From Nitrospira sp. (GTDB lineage: Bacteria > Nitrospirota > Nitrospiria > Nitrospirales > Nitrospiraceae), in assembly GCA_021323395.1 (NCBI GenBank), contig JAJONL010000010.1, forward strand, positions 1-41,993: DNA of 41,993 nt, in the 5' to 3' direction. Every line of letters begins with the position of its first letter. Positions within the stretch are counted from its first letter, which is position 1. Made by a program: the position numbers and the translations under genes. Below the pieces are notes generated by a model. The model was not told where the DNA came from. It did no database searches and was given only the letters and a program-made list of their open reading frames with translations. This document shows positions 17,649 to 25,683 of the stretch, in pieces.

Positions 17649-18566
17649 TTAGAGGCGTTGCAATGCTGCGACACGTTCCTCGATTGGAGGATGAGTCGCC
17701 AGCAAGTGCATAAAGGCGGATGTGTTGCCGGAAATTTTCATCGTCGCGAGAGCGTCGTTGGTCGAATATTCGAACTGCGTCCGATTCACCCATCGGTCGA
17801 TCCCTTGCAGGGCGTTGATCATCGAATCTTTCCCGTACACTTTTGCCGAGAAAGCGTCCGCGGCAAATTCACGTCGGCGGGAGTGCCAGCTGACCACCAG
17901 CATGGCCAAGACCGATAACACGACCTGCAAAAAGATATACACCACGAAGCCCAGTATGGGATTTCCGCTCTGGGCCTCTTCTCGATCCCCCCCTTGAGGC
18001 TGCGCGACCAGTTGATAGATGAAGTTGCTGATGTAATGCACGAAGGTGTTCATCAAACCGGCGAGCACTGTCGTGGAGAACATGTCTCCGTTGAAGACAT
18101 GGCCCATCTCGTGGGCAAGCACCGACTTCACTTCGTTCTCCCGCAAATTGGCCAGCAGGCCGGTCGAGACGGCCACCATGGCATTATTTTTGGTGGGCCC
18201 TGTCGCGAAGGCATTGGGGTCCGCCGACTCGTAGACCCATACTTCCGGCATCGTGATGTGGAGCCGTTGAGCGATTTCCTGAACGGACCCATAAATGACC
18301 TGTTCGGCCTGGGTGCGCGGCTGTGTGATCTGCGTGCAGTTCAGCATGGCGCGGGCCATCTGTTTAGAGAAGAGCAAGCTGATGAAGGCGCCGCCGAAGC
18401 CGATCACGAGCGACCATACCAGCAACTCTTGGCTGAAGGCTCCGCGGACGTCGATGCCGAAGGCCGGCAACACCACATTGATCAAGACCCTGACGGTGAT
18501 CGACAAAGTGAGGTAGATGAGCACGTTCGCAATGAGCAGCAGCCCGATACCCTTCAACGACTTCAT
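17649..18566 (-). CDS. htpX: Membrane zinc metalloprotease HtpX
   Basis: A 305-residue M48-family protease of usual HtpX length. Two N-terminal membrane segments (about 8-30 and 48-66) and two more after the active site (about 160-180 and 205-225). The zinc site is HEMGH at 152-156, with a downstream Glu in RRREFAADAF (about 236) as third ligand. HtpX degrades damaged inner-membrane proteins together with FtsH. A textbook AAGGAGGATATAC precedes the ATG. On the minus strand a TATAAT hexamer (18642-18637) lies about 70 bases upstream and is a candidate -10. Co-transcribed with the glutathione peroxidase gene. Confidence 0.95.
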   Translation of the reverse strand: MKSLKGIGLLLIANVLIYLTLSITVRVLINVVLPAFGIDVRGAFSQELLVWSLVIGFGGAFISLLFSKQMARAMLNCTQITQPRTQAEQVIYGSVQEIAQRLHITMPEVWVYESADPNAFATGPTKNNAMVAVSTGLLANLRENEVKSVLAHEMGHVFNGDMFSTTVLAGLMNTFVHYISNFIYQLVAQPQGGDREEAQSGNPILGFVVYIFLQVVLSVLAMLVVSWHSRRREFAADAFSAKVYGKDSMINALQGIDRWVNRTQFEYSTNDALATMKISGNTSAFMHLLATHPPIEERVAALQRL

Positions 18567-18770
18567 GTATATCCTCCTTGGACGCCCGTTCTCCCCACTC
18601 CTTCATGACTACGGAGGGGATCGGGCCTTGGATGTCATTATACCGAATACGATCTTCACGTGCTGTCGGGGTGCACGCACGCGCTCGATGGCGGATGATA
18701 TGGCAGATAATACCATGTTGCCGGTCAGTCAAGGCGGTCATCACAGGTTCCGACGGACGAAGCGGGTCCT

Positions 18771-19031
18771 TAGCAGGATGCGGAAAAAGTCCGCCAGCAG
18801 CGTTCTCGCATCGTTCAGTGGCTCACCGTACGGCCACGGGGCAAGAGCCTGTCTTGGCAGGCTCGGGGTGGGCGGTAAGAATGAACGATTCGCCGCTACG
18901 ACACTGGGCGCTCTCGTGACGCTCATTCTTCTTTGCGTCGCGGACCTCGCTGCGGCCTTGCCTGGGACAGGGCGCGTCTTTGACGCACCGGGGTCGGGCG
19001 AGTAAGAAGGTCGCCTTTTTGCGCATCCTGC
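18771..19031. repeat. MITE-like element with terminal inverted repeats
   Basis: The left end TAGCAGGATGCGGAAAAAG (18771-18789) and the right end CTTTTTGCGCATCCTGC (19015-19031) are inverted copies over about 17-22 bases with few mismatches. Inside, AAGAATGAACG and CGCTCATTCTT form a further inverted repeat. The unit is about 260 bases, non-coding, and lies in the gap between htpX and the cupredoxin gene. From memory, sequences with these GCAGGATGC / GCATCCTGC ends next to AAAAAGTCCGCCAGC are dispersed in many copies in Nitrospira genomes. Only one copy is in this window. Confidence 0.65.
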
Positions 19032-19186
19032 ACGCTGTTCTAATACCAGCATGCCACCTGAGCTGATCGCGACGTGTTGTGCAAAAATCGAGTTTTCCGT
19101 AGCCTATTAGAGACCAGCCTCCATGCGGCTGTATAGGGCCTCGAGGGCCGGTTGACCCGCTCTTCACCCATCTGCTAGAAAGCTGC

Positions 19187-19630
19187 ATGGGCACGGCCGC
19201 CTTACACATTCGGGCCAGCTTGCTCGTCGTGTTCATGACGACAAGCCTTTTTCCTGCGTTTGGGAGAGGGGGGGAGCAGGCGCCGCAAGTCCCGCCGCTG
19301 TTGGTACCGGTCGATCAAGTGGACGGCATGCAACGCGCCACCATTATTCTTGATAGCTATTCCTACACACCGAATCATCTCATCGTTCAAGCCGGCAAAC
19401 CGGTCGAGCTGATTTTGACCAGTATCACCACCATCACGCCGCACAACTTCCTTTTGAAAAACGAAGCTGCGGGAATGTCGATCGAGCGGGATGTAAGTTC
19501 CGGGCGGACGGTCACTGTTCAATTTACGCCCATGAAGCCTGGCATCTCTACCTTCTATTGCGACAAAAAGCTTCTGTTCTTCCCGAGCCATCAGGAGAAG
19601 GGCATGGAAGGCACACTCGAAGTCAGATAA
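19187..19630 (+). CDS. Periplasmic cupredoxin (type 1 copper protein)
   Basis: A 147-residue protein with an N-terminal hydrophobic segment (about 8-25) as signal peptide. The cupredoxin domain (about 50-147) carries a complete set of type 1 copper ligands in the expected order: His86 (TPHNF), Cys125 (FYCDK), His135 (PSHQ) and Met140 (KGMEG). It should carry single electrons in the periplasm or bind copper. The ribosome site is weak. Its TAA stop is followed in the same reading frame by the squalene/phytoene synthase without a normal start codon between them, an unusual arrangement discussed in the findings. Confidence 0.9.
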   Translation: MGTAALHIRASLLVVFMTTSLFPAFGRGGEQAPQVPPLLVPVDQVDGMQRATIILDSYSYTPNHLIVQAGKPVELILTSITTITPHNFLLKNEAAGMSIERDVSSGRTVTVQFTPMKPGISTFYCDKKLLFFPSHQEKGMEGTLEVR

Positions 19631-19642
19631 GAAGGTTGCCCC

Positions 19643-20683
19643 ACGTCTATCGACTCGGCAAGACACGAACTTCTTCACGACATCCTCAAGCAGGTTTCCC
19701 GGTCTTTTTATCTGACCCTCAACGTGCTGCCTGTGAATGTACGTGATCAGATGGGTGTGGCCTATCTCTTCGCTCGGGCCGCCGACACCATCGCCGACAC
19801 CGATCTGATCGGCCGTGAGGAGCGGCTCCGATATCTCAATCAATTTCGAGCCCAGTTCGCCACTGCCGGTGTGCAGCGGAAGGATGTGCAGGCGATCCAA
19901 GCCGCATTAGTCTCCCATCAGACGGATTCTGCCGAACGGGTACTGCTGCAACGGCTCGATGAATGTCTGTCCATCTACGATGAATTTGACCCAGGGGATC
20001 AAGAGCGAATCCGATGGCTGATGGGAGTCTTGCCGGACGGCATGGCCATGGATCTCACGCGATTTCCCGGCGAGTCAGTCGAGGACCTGACGGCCCTTCG
20101 GACGTTCGACGAATTGGACCGATACACTTATTATGTCGCCGGTTGCGTCGGAGAATTCTGGACCAGAATGGTCTGTGCCCATCGCCCTGCAATGGTCGCG
20201 TGGGATGTCAGACAGATGTCGGCCATCGGAGTGCGATTCGGCAAGGGTTTGCAGCTGACCAATATCCTGAAGGACATCGCCAGGGATCTTCACCATGGCC
20301 GCTGTTATGTGCCGGAATCGCTGCTCCGAGAAACTGGACTCACTCCGAAGGACTTACTGCATCGACAGAACCTGCCGAAATTCAGGCCGGTCTTGAACCG
20401 GCTGATCAAACTTGCCATGGAACACCTCGATCAGGGCTGGATGTATACAATGGCGCTCCCACGTTTCGAAATTCGTCAACGCTTGGCCTGCATGTGGCCG
20501 ATTTTGCTGGCCGGGGAGACGCTGAAGCGCGTGGCGGCCGCTCCCGATCTTCTGGATCCCTCGGTCAATGTCAAAGCGCCCCGCTCTGTCGTCTATCGCG
20601 TGCTGGCGTTGACCACCTTTACTGGGGCCTGCGGCTATGTCGGTACTGCCTATTGGGGGAGACTGCGGAAGCAAATCGTCTAG
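19643..20683 (+). CDS. Squalene/phytoene synthase family protein
   Basis: The body is a head-to-head prenyl synthase. The first Asp-rich motif is DTIAD (in ARAADTIADTD), the second is NILKDIARD, and the segment RYTYYVAGCVGEF is typical. These enzymes condense two farnesyl or geranylgeranyl diphosphates, here probably toward squalene and hopanoids. The conserved N-terminal SRSFYLTLNVLP lies upstream of the first conventional start (GTG at 19724) and is in frame back to the cupredoxin stop. I place the start at an ACG (19643), 7 nt after AAGAAGG (19629-19635); ATC at 19649, stop-codon readthrough, or a one-base error in CCCC (19639-19642) are alternatives. From ACG the protein has 346 residues. 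Downstream neighbours are unrelated. Confidence 0.85.
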   Translation, partial: TSIDSARHELLHDILKQVSRSFYLTLNVLPVNVRDQMGVAYLFARAADTIADTDLIGREERLRYLNQFRAQFATAGVQRKDVQAIQAALVSHQTDSAERVLLQRLDECLSIYDEFDPGDQERIRWLMGVLPDGMAMDLTRFPGESVEDLTALRTFDELDRYTYYVAGCVGEFWTRMVCAHRPAMVAWDVRQMSAIGVRFGKGLQLTNILKDIARDLHHGRCYVPESLLRETGLTPKDLLHRQNLPKFRPVLNRLIKLAMEHLDQGWMYTMALPRFEIRQRLACMWPILLAGETLKRVAAAPDLLDPSVNVKAPRSVVYRVLALTTFTGACGYVGTAYWGRLRKQIV

Positions 20684-21113
20684 CCTAATCGTACGCTTCT
20701 TTCCTCGTCCTACTTTTCACTGTAGGGTGGAACAGAGAGTGGGGTTCTGTTGGAAGCGCCAAAAAGTTAACTTGGTTTTGTAGGGCAAGAATGCGGAGAC
20801 TGAGAGGGTGCTTTCTTTTCTCTTTGTCTCTCTCCAGGGCTGGGCCGGCTGGTTCCCCACTGAGCGCGTCCAACGAGGGCCTCCTTTTTATTCTTCTTCC
20901 GGTCGCGGATGGAACGGATGCGCGACGAGGCAGCACCATAGCGCCAAAAGAATGTCCAGGGGCATGATAAGGAAAGCAGGCGACGACATGCTGCTGAAGG
21001 GCAGCGTCTCATAGGAGCCTGCGTGGAAGGAGAAGAAAACTCAGCCAGCTGTTTAGATGCAATGCGTTATGGTGTCGCCGAGGCTGTGCGCCGTTCGTCA
21101 ACCGCGACTCCCT
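20684..21113. other. Intergenic stretch of 430 bases between convergent genes
   Basis: It lies between the synthase (plus) and the ferredoxin-like gene (minus). Apart from the short minus-strand frame at 20888-20989, listed separately, I see no gene, RNA or clear terminator. No T-run hairpin is recognisable after the synthase stop. Confidence 0.5.
20888..20989 (-). CDS. Possible 33-residue membrane peptide or C-terminal remnant
   Basis: From an ATG at 20989 the frame encodes a hydrophobic peptide (FLIMPLDILLALWCCLVAHPF) ending in PRPEEE. The frame stays open for about 16 more codons upstream with natural-looking sequence but no start codon. The pattern resembles the C-terminal segment of small YceK/YidQ-like lipoproteins, so it may be a gene tail whose front was lost. 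There is no ribosome site. Confidence 0.25.
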   Translation of the reverse strand: MSSPAFLIMPLDILLALWCCLVAHPFHPRPEEE

Positions 21114-21416
21114 CTACTTCTTCTGCGGCTCCAGCAGTTTCTCTCCCTTTCTAAAGACCGCATAGATCGCTTGCGACGGGCAGGCGTCCAGACATAGCCG
21201 GCAGCTTTCGAGGCAACGGGACGGATCAAACTTGTAGGGCGGCGTCGAAAGCCATGCGCTGGTCGGGCAGATGGGGACGCAAATGGCTTGATGGGTGCAT
21301 CGATCGGGATGGCGGACGAGGTGATCGCGAATGACCAGCATGGGCTTGACTCCTTCGAAGAGACCCTGCGAGAAGATCTCGAACATGTTTTTTTGAGGCA
21401 GACTGCTCACTTCCAC
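21114..21416 (-). CDS. Ferredoxin-like 4Fe-4S protein
   Basis: A 100-residue cytoplasmic protein. The C-terminal half has a complete four-Cys set, C68-x3-C72-x2-C75-x3-C79-P, and an N-terminal set with only three obvious cysteines, C40-x5-C46-x3-C50-P. This looks like a dicluster ferredoxin in which the first cluster is altered (3Fe-4S, a different fourth ligand such as His42, or lost). It should pass electrons between redox partners. Its ATG overlaps the end of the preceding 137-residue gene by ten bases, so the two are coupled. It is the last of four minus-strand genes encoding mainly small Cys-containing proteins. Confidence 0.85.
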   Translation of the reverse strand: MEVSSLPQKNMFEIFSQGLFEGVKPMLVIRDHLVRHPDRCTHQAICVPICPTSAWLSTPPYKFDPSRCLESCRLCLDACPSQAIYAVFRKGEKLLEPQKK

Positions 21417-21820
21417 TCCTTGACCAGCTCTTTGAGCCGATCCTTCAGTTCCGGGATCTGCTCCATATTGTTACGGATGGCCCCGAGAATATTTTCAAGA
21501 CGCGCCGTTCGTTGGGCGTCGTTATCTTTCTTCACCAGCTGATCATACACGGCGTAGGCCTCGCGATGGTTCGGTTCGAGATGACGGCGACTCGCTTGCA
21601 GGGCTTCGCCCAGTTGGTACGGCTCGGCGGTCAGCGCTGGCGCGACGATCAATGAGCCGTCTGTAAAGACGACGGCTGCCGCCCCGATTTTGCTCTTCAG
21701 CGGCGTCACCGCTTCGACCGTTTTCCCCACGAGTTCTTCCCAGTCGTGCAGGAAACCCGGAAACGCTTTGAGATAGGCCACTTTTTCCATATTGGCCTTC
21801 CATTTATCATCGGCTGGCAT
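21407..21820 (-). CDS. Conserved-looking 137-residue protein in a redox operon
   Basis: A cytoplasmic protein without cysteines. The central part (about 43-60) has alternating small hydrophobic residues (KIGAAAVVFTDGSLIVAP) as in an alpha/beta core, and the C-terminal half (about 70-137) is helical and strongly charged. I do not recognise it. It lies 34 bases after the 2Fe-2S protein gene and overlaps the ferredoxin-like gene, so it probably works with them, for instance as a partner or assembly protein. GCGAGG upstream of the ATG supports the start. Confidence 0.75.
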   Translation of the reverse strand: MPADDKWKANMEKVAYLKAFPGFLHDWEELVGKTVEAVTPLKSKIGAAAVVFTDGSLIVAPALTAEPYQLGEALQASRRHLEPNHREAYAVYDQLVKKDNDAQRTARLENILGAIRNNMEQIPELKDRLKELVKEWK

Positions 21821-21854
21821 AGGGCCTCGCGAGATGGAACGGGTTGAGCCGGAA

Positions 21855-22205
21855 TCAAGCTTTCAGTGGAGAGAGGAGCGGGCGCGAGGGCTGATCGGGC
21901 ATGAGGAGTCGTTCGACAAGCTCCCCCTTCACAATGTGACGCTCCATGATTTCTTTCACATCGGCTTCGGAGGCCACGCGGTACCACACTCCTTCCGGGT
22001 ACACGACGACGCTGGGTCCTTGGGCGCAATAGTCCAGACAGCCGGCTTTGTTCGCGCGGACGATGCCTTTGAGGTTGAGTCGCTTGGCCTCCTGCTTGAA
22101 GCAGGCATGCAGCGCTTCGGAACCGAGCTTGGAGCAGCTGCCTCGCGGGTCGTCGGGCTCCCGCTTATTCGTACAAACGAAAATATGTCGCTGGTAGCCG
22201 GTCAT
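21855..22205 (-). CDS. Thioredoxin-fold 2Fe-2S ferredoxin
   Basis: A 116-residue protein of the thioredoxin-like 2Fe-2S family (as in Aquifex Fd4 and NuoE-type C-terminal domains). Cluster ligands are C11 (FVCTN), C24 (RGSCS), C56 and C60 (AGCLDYCAQGP), in the usual spacing C-x12-C-x31-C-x3-C. The following VVVYPEGVWY strand is typical. It carries one electron at low potential in the cytoplasm. It sits in the middle of a four-gene minus-strand unit with a second Cys-rich protein before it and a 4Fe-4S ferredoxin-like protein after it. The last 20 residues are a Pro-rich tail beyond the fold. Confidence 0.92.
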   Translation of the reverse strand: MTGYQRHIFVCTNKREPDDPRGSCSKLGSEALHACFKQEAKRLNLKGIVRANKAGCLDYCAQGPSVVVYPEGVWYRVASEADVKEIMERHIVKGELVERLLMPDQPSRPLLSPLKA

Positions 22206-22241
22206 GTGTGTAATTCCACCATTGTCCTGCGGGAGGCCAGA

Positions 22242-22610
22242 TCACGCCCGAGCATGAAAACGATCGATCAATTGCTTGACGTCCCCGACATTGAGAAGCG
22301 GCGAGCCGGTGGCCTGCGCGCCGGCGATGGCAGCAATTTCCTGGAGGCGCAATTGAGCGCGCTGTTTCGCTTCCGGCTCCGAAAGGGCCGAGGCCTGCCC
22401 ATTGGCGAGTTTGTCGAACTCGGCGTGGATATCGCGAAAGTCGCGCTGCAGGTGCTTCATCATCGAGCAGGGGTCGCAATACCACTTCGGGCTTTGGTCG
22501 GAGGCGGGCGAAAGACGATCATAGGCGCGCCCGAAGAAATCCTTGCCCAGCGAAAGCTTCATCAAGGGAGTGCCTGTGGCGTGGCAGGCATTGCAAGATC
22601 CGGCATCCAT
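22242..22610 (-). CDS. Small protein with two C-x2-C pairs, probable metal site
   Basis: A 122-residue protein. I start it at the ATG at 22610, preceded by GAGGAGCACC, and not at the codon at 22631. Two Cys pairs, C6-x2-C9 and C45-x2-C48, would form a four-Cys zinc or iron site. The first reads CNACH, which mimics a c-type haem motif, but there is no signal peptide and a haem attachment is not expected. The rest (about 50-122) is helical. It is the first gene of the four-gene redox unit, with 36 bases to the 2Fe-2S protein gene. Family unknown. Confidence 0.78.
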   Translation of the reverse strand: MDAGSCNACHATGTPLMKLSLGKDFFGRAYDRLSPASDQSPKWYCDPCSMMKHLQRDFRDIHAEFDKLANGQASALSEPEAKQRAQLRLQEIAAIAGAQATGSPLLNVGDVKQLIDRFHARA

Positions 22611-22729
22611 ACGCGAGGTGCTCCTCTCCAACGGACGTGATCGATAGAACGCGGATCTTACCGCACCGGTCTTGACCGTAGCAAGGTGGTCACGTCGCTC
22701 CGACGCTCGGGAGATCGAGGCGTTCCATG

Positions 22730-22735
22730 TATAAT
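22730..22735 (+). promoter_or_regulatory. -10 element upstream of ald
   Basis: A perfect TATAAT lies 34 bases ahead of the ATG at 22769. No good -35 hexamer is seen at 16-18 bases. Its place argues that the in-frame ATG at 22727 is not the start. Confidence 0.4.
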
Positions 22736-22768
22736 GAGGGAGACGAAGCAGAGCGCGAGGAGGCGGTT

Positions 22769-23872
22769 ATGCTCATCGGCATTCCAAAGGAAATCAAGGA
22801 TCATGAGCGGCGCGTGAGTGTGACCCCGGACGGCGTTCACCTCCTCCGCGAATCCAGGCATCAGGTGCTGGTTGAACCGTCGGCAGGGCAGGGCAGTGGG
22901 TTTTCAGACGAAGCCTATCATCAGGCCGGTGCGCAGTTGGCTCGTTCGAAGGAAGACTTGTTCCGGCAGGCGGAATTGATTGTGAAGGTCAAGGAGCCGC
23001 AATTGTCTGAATGCGCGCTTTTTCGGCCTGGCCAGTCGCTCTTTACGTACTTACATCTGGCATCGCTGCCGGATCTGACCAAGGCGCTGGTCGCCGCGCA
23101 GATCACCGCCATCGCCTACGAAACCGTCGAAGCCAAAGACCACAGCTTGCCGATCTTGCGACCGATGAGCGAAATCGCCGGTCGGCTGGCGGTTCAAATC
23201 GGAGCCCACCATCTGGAGCAGGTAGGGGGAGGGCGCGGCCTGTTGCTGGCCGGTGTTCCCGGCGTGCCACCGGGGCATGTGGTCGTGCTGGGTGCGGGGG
23301 TCGTAGGGACGTCGGCCGTCAGGATTGCCGTTGGGATGGGAGCGCGGGTGACGGTCATCAACCTGGATCTGGAGCGTCTGCGGGCTCTCGACGATGTGTA
23401 TGGCGGACGTATTTCCACCTGCGCCGCGACGGAATCGGCGATCGAACGCGCCATCGTCGAGGCCGATCTGGTGATCGGCGCGGTGTTGGTCCCCGGGGCT
23501 CGCGCGCCGAAGGTCATTTCGCGCAGCATGGTATCTAAAATGCGAAAGGGCTCCGTGATTGTGGATGTCGCGGTGGACCAAGGCGGATGCAGTGAAACGA
23601 CGAGGCCCACAACGCATTCAGACCCGGTGTATCTGGTGGACGGCGTCCTTCACTACTGCGTGACCAATATGCCCGGCATTGTGCCCCATACTTCAACGCT
23701 GGCCTTGACGAACGCCACCCTGCCTTACATTCTTCGTCTCGCATCGGATGGGGTGGAGCGATCCATCCAGTCGGACCCCGGCTTCGCCAAAGGGGTGAAC
23801 GTGATGAACGGCGCAGTCACGTGCCAAGCTGTGGCCGAAGCACATGGCTTGCGTTTTACACCCCTCTTGTAA
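22769..23872 (+). CDS. ald: Alanine dehydrogenase
   Basis: A 367-residue protein, close to the usual 370. It converts L-alanine, NAD+ and water to pyruvate, ammonium and NADH, or the reverse. Visible family features: the N-terminal [20 protein letters not shown], given here as start and first strand; the catalytic Lys in KVKEP; His in YLHLA; the nucleotide-binding [10 protein letters not shown] in the Rossmann domain; and [11 protein letters not shown] with the C-terminal substrate loop. GAGGAGG lies 6 nt before the ATG. It is a single gene, with tRNA-Pro directly downstream. In an ammonium-oxidising or nitrite-oxidising lifestyle it could assimilate ammonium, but that is inference. Confidence 0.96.
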   Translation: MLIGIPKEIKDHERRVSVTPDGVHLLRESRHQVLVEPSAGQGSGFSDEAYHQAGAQLARSKEDLFRQAELIVKVKEPQLSECALFRPGQSLFTYLHLASLPDLTKALVAAQITAIAYETVEAKDHSLPILRPMSEIAGRLAVQIGAHHLEQVGGGRGLLLAGVPGVPPGHVVVLGAGVVGTSAVRIAVGMGARVTVINLDLERLRALDDVYGGRISTCAATESAIERAIVEADLVIGAVLVPGARAPKVISRSMVSKMRKGSVIVDVAVDQGGCSETTRPTTHSDPVYLVDGVLHYCVTNMPGIVPHTSTLALTNATLPYILRLASDGVERSIQSDPGFAKGVNVMNGAVTCQAVAEAHGLRFTPLL

Positions 23873-23906
23873 GACAATTCGAAACTCGTATTCGGTTCTG
23901 CCCGGT

Positions 23907-23983
<77 letters not shown>

Positions 23984-24360
23984 CAACCGCACTTCGTTCG
24001 AAGGCGCGGCATCCTCGATTCCTTCCAGAATTCAACCGGGCACTCGAGCAACCGCAGCATAGTGCGCAGCTTCATAGACAGTCCACGTTCGCGATGCGTG
24101 TCACATCAATCCACGCATGCGGGATCTCCATTCGCATGACTATGGAGGGCAGGCGCAGGCCTGCGCCATGCGGCTGATGTGTAGATGGCCGGACGCGCTT
24201 ATGCTCGGCTCCCAATCGTCCGATATACCAGGTACAAACACGGCGATGATGCCGCATAAACTTGTAAATCGCGTGACGACATATGGGAGCTGTGAGAGTA
24301 TCCTGTCCTGAGCGCCGCATGCTGCGGATCCAGTGGTGTGACGGGTGCGAGGTTGGGAAG
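23984..24360. other. Intergenic stretch of about 380 bases
   Basis: It lies between tRNA-Pro and the acylphosphatase gene. I see no tRNA, gene or repeat in it. A minus-strand frame that covers it and the acylphosphatase gene is a shadow of that gene. It should contain the promoter of the acylphosphatase / sigma factor / apt operon, but no strong match to the consensus was recognised. Confidence 0.5.
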
Positions 24361-24648
24361 ATGACCAATACTGGCGCACAGATGCGCGCAAAAATTTTGG
24401 TGAGCGGACATGTGCAGGGTGTCGGGTATCGCGCGTTCGCCTGTCGCATGGCCGTCTCGCGCGGGCTGACCGGCGGTGTGGAGAATCTCGACAGCGGGCA
24501 GGTGGCCCTGGATGTCGAAGGCTCCAAAGAGGCGCTTGAGGATTTAATGGTGGATCTCAAAAAAGGGCCGGTGGGTGCGCGTGTGTCGCACGTTCAGGTG
24601 GAGTGGAGCGGCGCGACGGGCCGCCATCATGATTTCAGAATCTGGTAG
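24361..24648 (+). CDS. acyP: Acylphosphatase
   Basis: A 95-residue protein of the usual acylphosphatase size. It hydrolyses acyl phosphates such as carbamoyl or acetyl phosphate. The signature VSGHVQGVGYR (catalytic Arg) lies near residues 13-23, followed by the second motif GGVENLDSGQV, where the Asn is the second catalytic residue. The ATG at 24361 has GAGG and GGGAAG upstream; a second in-frame ATG at 24382 is possible and would trim seven residues. It is the first gene of a plus-strand unit, 12 bases before the sigma factor gene. Confidence 0.93.
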   Translation: MTNTGAQMRAKILVSGHVQGVGYRAFACRMAVSRGLTGGVENLDSGQVALDVEGSKEALEDLMVDLKKGPVGARVSHVQVEWSGATGRHHDFRIW

Positions 24649-24660
24649 CAGGTAACACTT

Positions 24661-25659
24661 ATGGCTCGACGCGCAACAGTTCGCCACGGTGCCGAGATGA
24701 GTCCTCCCGCTTCGGTTCGCCGGCCTCGCGCCGTGCGCGGCGAAGAGGACGACGAGGCGGATCCGCCGGAAGGCTCTGAGGCAGAAGGCCCCGGAGCAGA
24801 GAGCCGCCCTGCAGAATCGGGACGGGCTGAGGGACTCGACACGATCAAGAGTTATTTGCGCGAGGTGCGGAAGTCGACGCTCCTGAATTTTAAACAAGAG
24901 CAGTCGCTCGGCAAGCGGGTGATGGCCGGCGACGAAGCCGCTCGCCAAGAAATGATCGAGGCGAACCTCCGCCTGGTCATCAGCATCGGGAAACGCTACA
25001 TGAACCGGGGATTTCCCTTCGCCGATATCGTCGAAGAAGGCAATCTCGGCCTGATCAAGGCGGTCGAGAAGTTTAATTACAAGCGTGGCTTCCGATTCAG
25101 TACCTATGCCTCCTGGTGGATACGTCAATTCATCGAGCGCGCCATCATCAATCAGGGCAAACTGGTTCGATTGCCGGTCCATGTGGTGGAGCGCCTGAAT
25201 CGCTACCTGGGCAAGGTCGAGCAGTTGGTCCATGAGCTGGGGCGGGAGCCTCGAACGGAAGAAGTCGCCGCCAAGCTAAAAACCAGCGAGGCAGAGGTCG
25301 ATGATCTGAAACAATTGGTCCGTACCACGTGCTCTCTCGATAGCCCGATCAGCGACCGGCAAGACACGTTTCTGCGGGATGTGATTGAAGACCCTCTCTG
25401 CCTCACGCCGGCCGAGACGACCGAAGGGGTCATGCGCCGAGCAGAGCTCATGGCGTGGGTCAAAGAGTTGCCCGAAAAAGAGCGCACCGTGATTCTGGCG
25501 CGGTTTGGACTTGACGGCGCGGAGTCGCGGACGTTAGAAGAGATCGGCCGCGAGATGGGGCTGACTCGCGAGCGCGTCCGTCAAATCGAAACGGCCGCAC
25601 TCGTCCGGCTCCGTGGAATCATCGAACGCAAAACCATGAAGCGGGCGGATCTCCTATGA
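24661..25659 (+). CDS. Sigma-70-family RNA polymerase sigma factor (RpoD/RpoS-like)
   Basis: A 332-residue protein lacking region 1.1. The first 58 residues are a charged, probably disordered tail rich in Glu, Pro and Arg. Region 1.2 ([10 protein letters not shown]) begins at about 60. Region 2 follows with [31 protein letters not shown] and [17 protein letters not shown]. Region 3 lies at about 165-230, and region 4 ends with [20 protein letters not shown], the -35-recognition helix. The length and missing 1.1 suggest a group 2 factor similar to RpoS, not the housekeeping RpoD. It lies between acylphosphatase and apt, separated by 12 and 24 bases, so it is probably co-expressed with them. 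Target promoters unknown. Confidence 0.94.
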   Translation: MARRATVRHGAEMSPPASVRRPRAVRGEEDDEADPPEGSEAEGPGAESRPAESGRAEGLDTIKSYLREVRKSTLLNFKQEQSLGKRVMAGDEAARQEMIEANLRLVISIGKRYMNRGFPFADIVEEGNLGLIKAVEKFNYKRGFRFSTYASWWIRQFIERAIINQGKLVRLPVHVVERLNRYLGKVEQLVHELGREPRTEEVAAKLKTSEAEVDDLKQLVRTTCSLDSPISDRQDTFLRDVIEDPLCLTPAETTEGVMRRAELMAWVKELPEKERTVILARFGLDGAESRTLEEIGREMGLTRERVRQIETAALVRLRGIIERKTMKRADLL

Positions 25660-25683
25660 GAACGTCCCGGTCCACTGTTTTCC

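Noticed and set aside
22584-22610. CNACH motif as a c-type haem site
   Set aside because: The protein has no signal peptide, and a second C-x2-C pair suggests a four-Cys metal site in the cytoplasm.
24544-25233. Minus-strand 229-codon frame antisense to the sigma factor
   Set aside because: The sigma factor is clear; the antisense frame has no start signal.
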